Shown here: positions 41,699-41,910 of the stretch, one piece after another | How positions within the stretch are numbered: the stretch's first letter is position 1 | How the letters are laid out: every line of letters begins with the position of its first letter | Source of the DNA: Hymenobacteraceae bacterium | Lineage (GTDB): Bacteria > Bacteroidota > Bacteroidia > Cytophagales > Flexibacteraceae | Assembly (NCBI GenBank): GCA_947459175.1 | Contig: CANHCT010000009.1 | Span: 1 to 41,910, forward strand | DNA: 41,910 nt | Direction of reading: 5' to 3' | Translations under genes and position numbers: made by a program | The notes under the pieces: model-generated | Database searches by the model: none | What the model saw: the letters and a program-made list of their open reading frames with translations, nothing else | What the model was told of the DNA's origin: nothing

Positions 41699-41910
41699 TC
41701 AGTTTTTTCGCATCTTTCTTGGGAGAATCAGAGTAACTGTAGTCCCCTCTCCGGGCTCAGAATCAAGTTCCATTTTACCTCCCAGTCCCTCGGCCAGTAA
41801 GCGGCAGAGATACAAGCCAAGGCCTTTTCCGGACACACCGGGGCAAAAAGTTTTGTACAATTTACCCACCTGAGGCCCGATTTTTTCCATATCCATTCCC
41901 CTGCCATTGT
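41699..41910 (-). CDS. Sensor histidine kinase, C-terminal ATPase fragment
   Basis: The 5' part lies beyond the window. The visible 70 residues are the end of a HATPase_c domain: NGRGMDMEKI (G1 box, its first Asp just outside), LYKTFCPGVSGKGLGLYLCRLLAEGLGGK (G2 box, F-box region) and SEPGEGTTVTLILPRK. This is the ATP lid and last strands of a two-component histidine kinase. Its sensor domain and response regulator are not visible. It reads toward the DUF423 gene with about 130 unoccupied bases between. Confidence 0.88.
   Translation of the reverse strand, partial: NGRGMDMEKIGPQVGKLYKTFCPGVSGKGLGLYLCRLLAEGLGGKMELDSEPGEGTTVTLILPRKMRKN

Noticed and set aside
1-41910. Prophage, CRISPR array or insertion sequence
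   Set aside because: No phage structural genes, regularly spaced repeats, transposase or terminal inverted repeats were seen.

Overview
The window reads as chromosomal DNA of a member of the Bacteroidota, probably a free-living gliding or type IX secretion (T9SS) lineage such as Saprospirales, Chitinophagales or Cytophagales; the exact family cannot be read from the sequence. Evidence: a PorV-like/PorU-like gene pair, a type B gliding-motility C-terminal domain, a fused MurF-alanine racemase, a PUR-domain (DUF3276) protein, DUF5686, few Shine-Dalgarno sites, frequent non-ATG starts, and repeated promoter boxes of the Bacteroidota form TAnnTTTG, some with a TTG about 18-22 bases upstream. No tRNA, rRNA, CRISPR array, integrase or transposase was seen.

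Layout. 1-822: end of a GH13 pullulanase/amylase-type enzyme. 1075-5062: an accessory island with a DUF4143 AAA ATPase and three toxin-antitoxin modules in a row (MntA/HepT, a RelE-like pair, and a ParE-like pair whose toxin is frameshifted), separated by three same-orientation copies of an interspersed repeat. Two copies are about 250 bp long and end in a promoter that points into the adjacent module. 5267-9808: housekeeping and envelope genes (CorA, RlpA-SPOR, PUR protein, M50 membrane protease, YCF48-like protein). 9809-10660: an 850-base gene-poor stretch with stacked hairpin repeats, a compact three-stem element and minus-strand terminators. 10661-22337: an outer-membrane/T9SS block. A helix-hairpin-helix beta-barrel protein and a PorV/PorQ-like protein are on the minus strand. 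Divergent to them is the operon PorV-like, PorU-like C25 protease of 1685 residues (PorU2 type), and DUF5686. 22422-24376: Na/Pi cotransporter and a small beta-barrel protein. 24802-29027: endonuclease III, then allantoinase and allantoicase as an overlapping pair, then an HTH regulator-like protein. 29151-41567: aldehyde dehydrogenase, MetG, MurF-Alr, a T9SS type B secreted protein, a small conserved protein, a PhnP-like MBL hydrolase, a coiled-coil lipoprotein, CysS and DUF423. 41699-41910: the end of a sensor histidine kinase, cut by the window edge.

How the parts work together. The PorV-like/PorU-like/DUF5686 operon and the type B cargo protein point to export and surface attachment through the T9SS. 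AllB and Alc carry out two successive steps, allantoin to allantoate to ureidoglycolate plus urea. The toxin-antitoxin island is the most unusual part: its modules seem to be packaged as repeat-bounded cassettes, with promoters supplied by the repeat. The other notable item is DUF5686, which lies in the same frame directly after the porU-like stop codon and has no ATG, GTG or TTG start that keeps its signal peptide.
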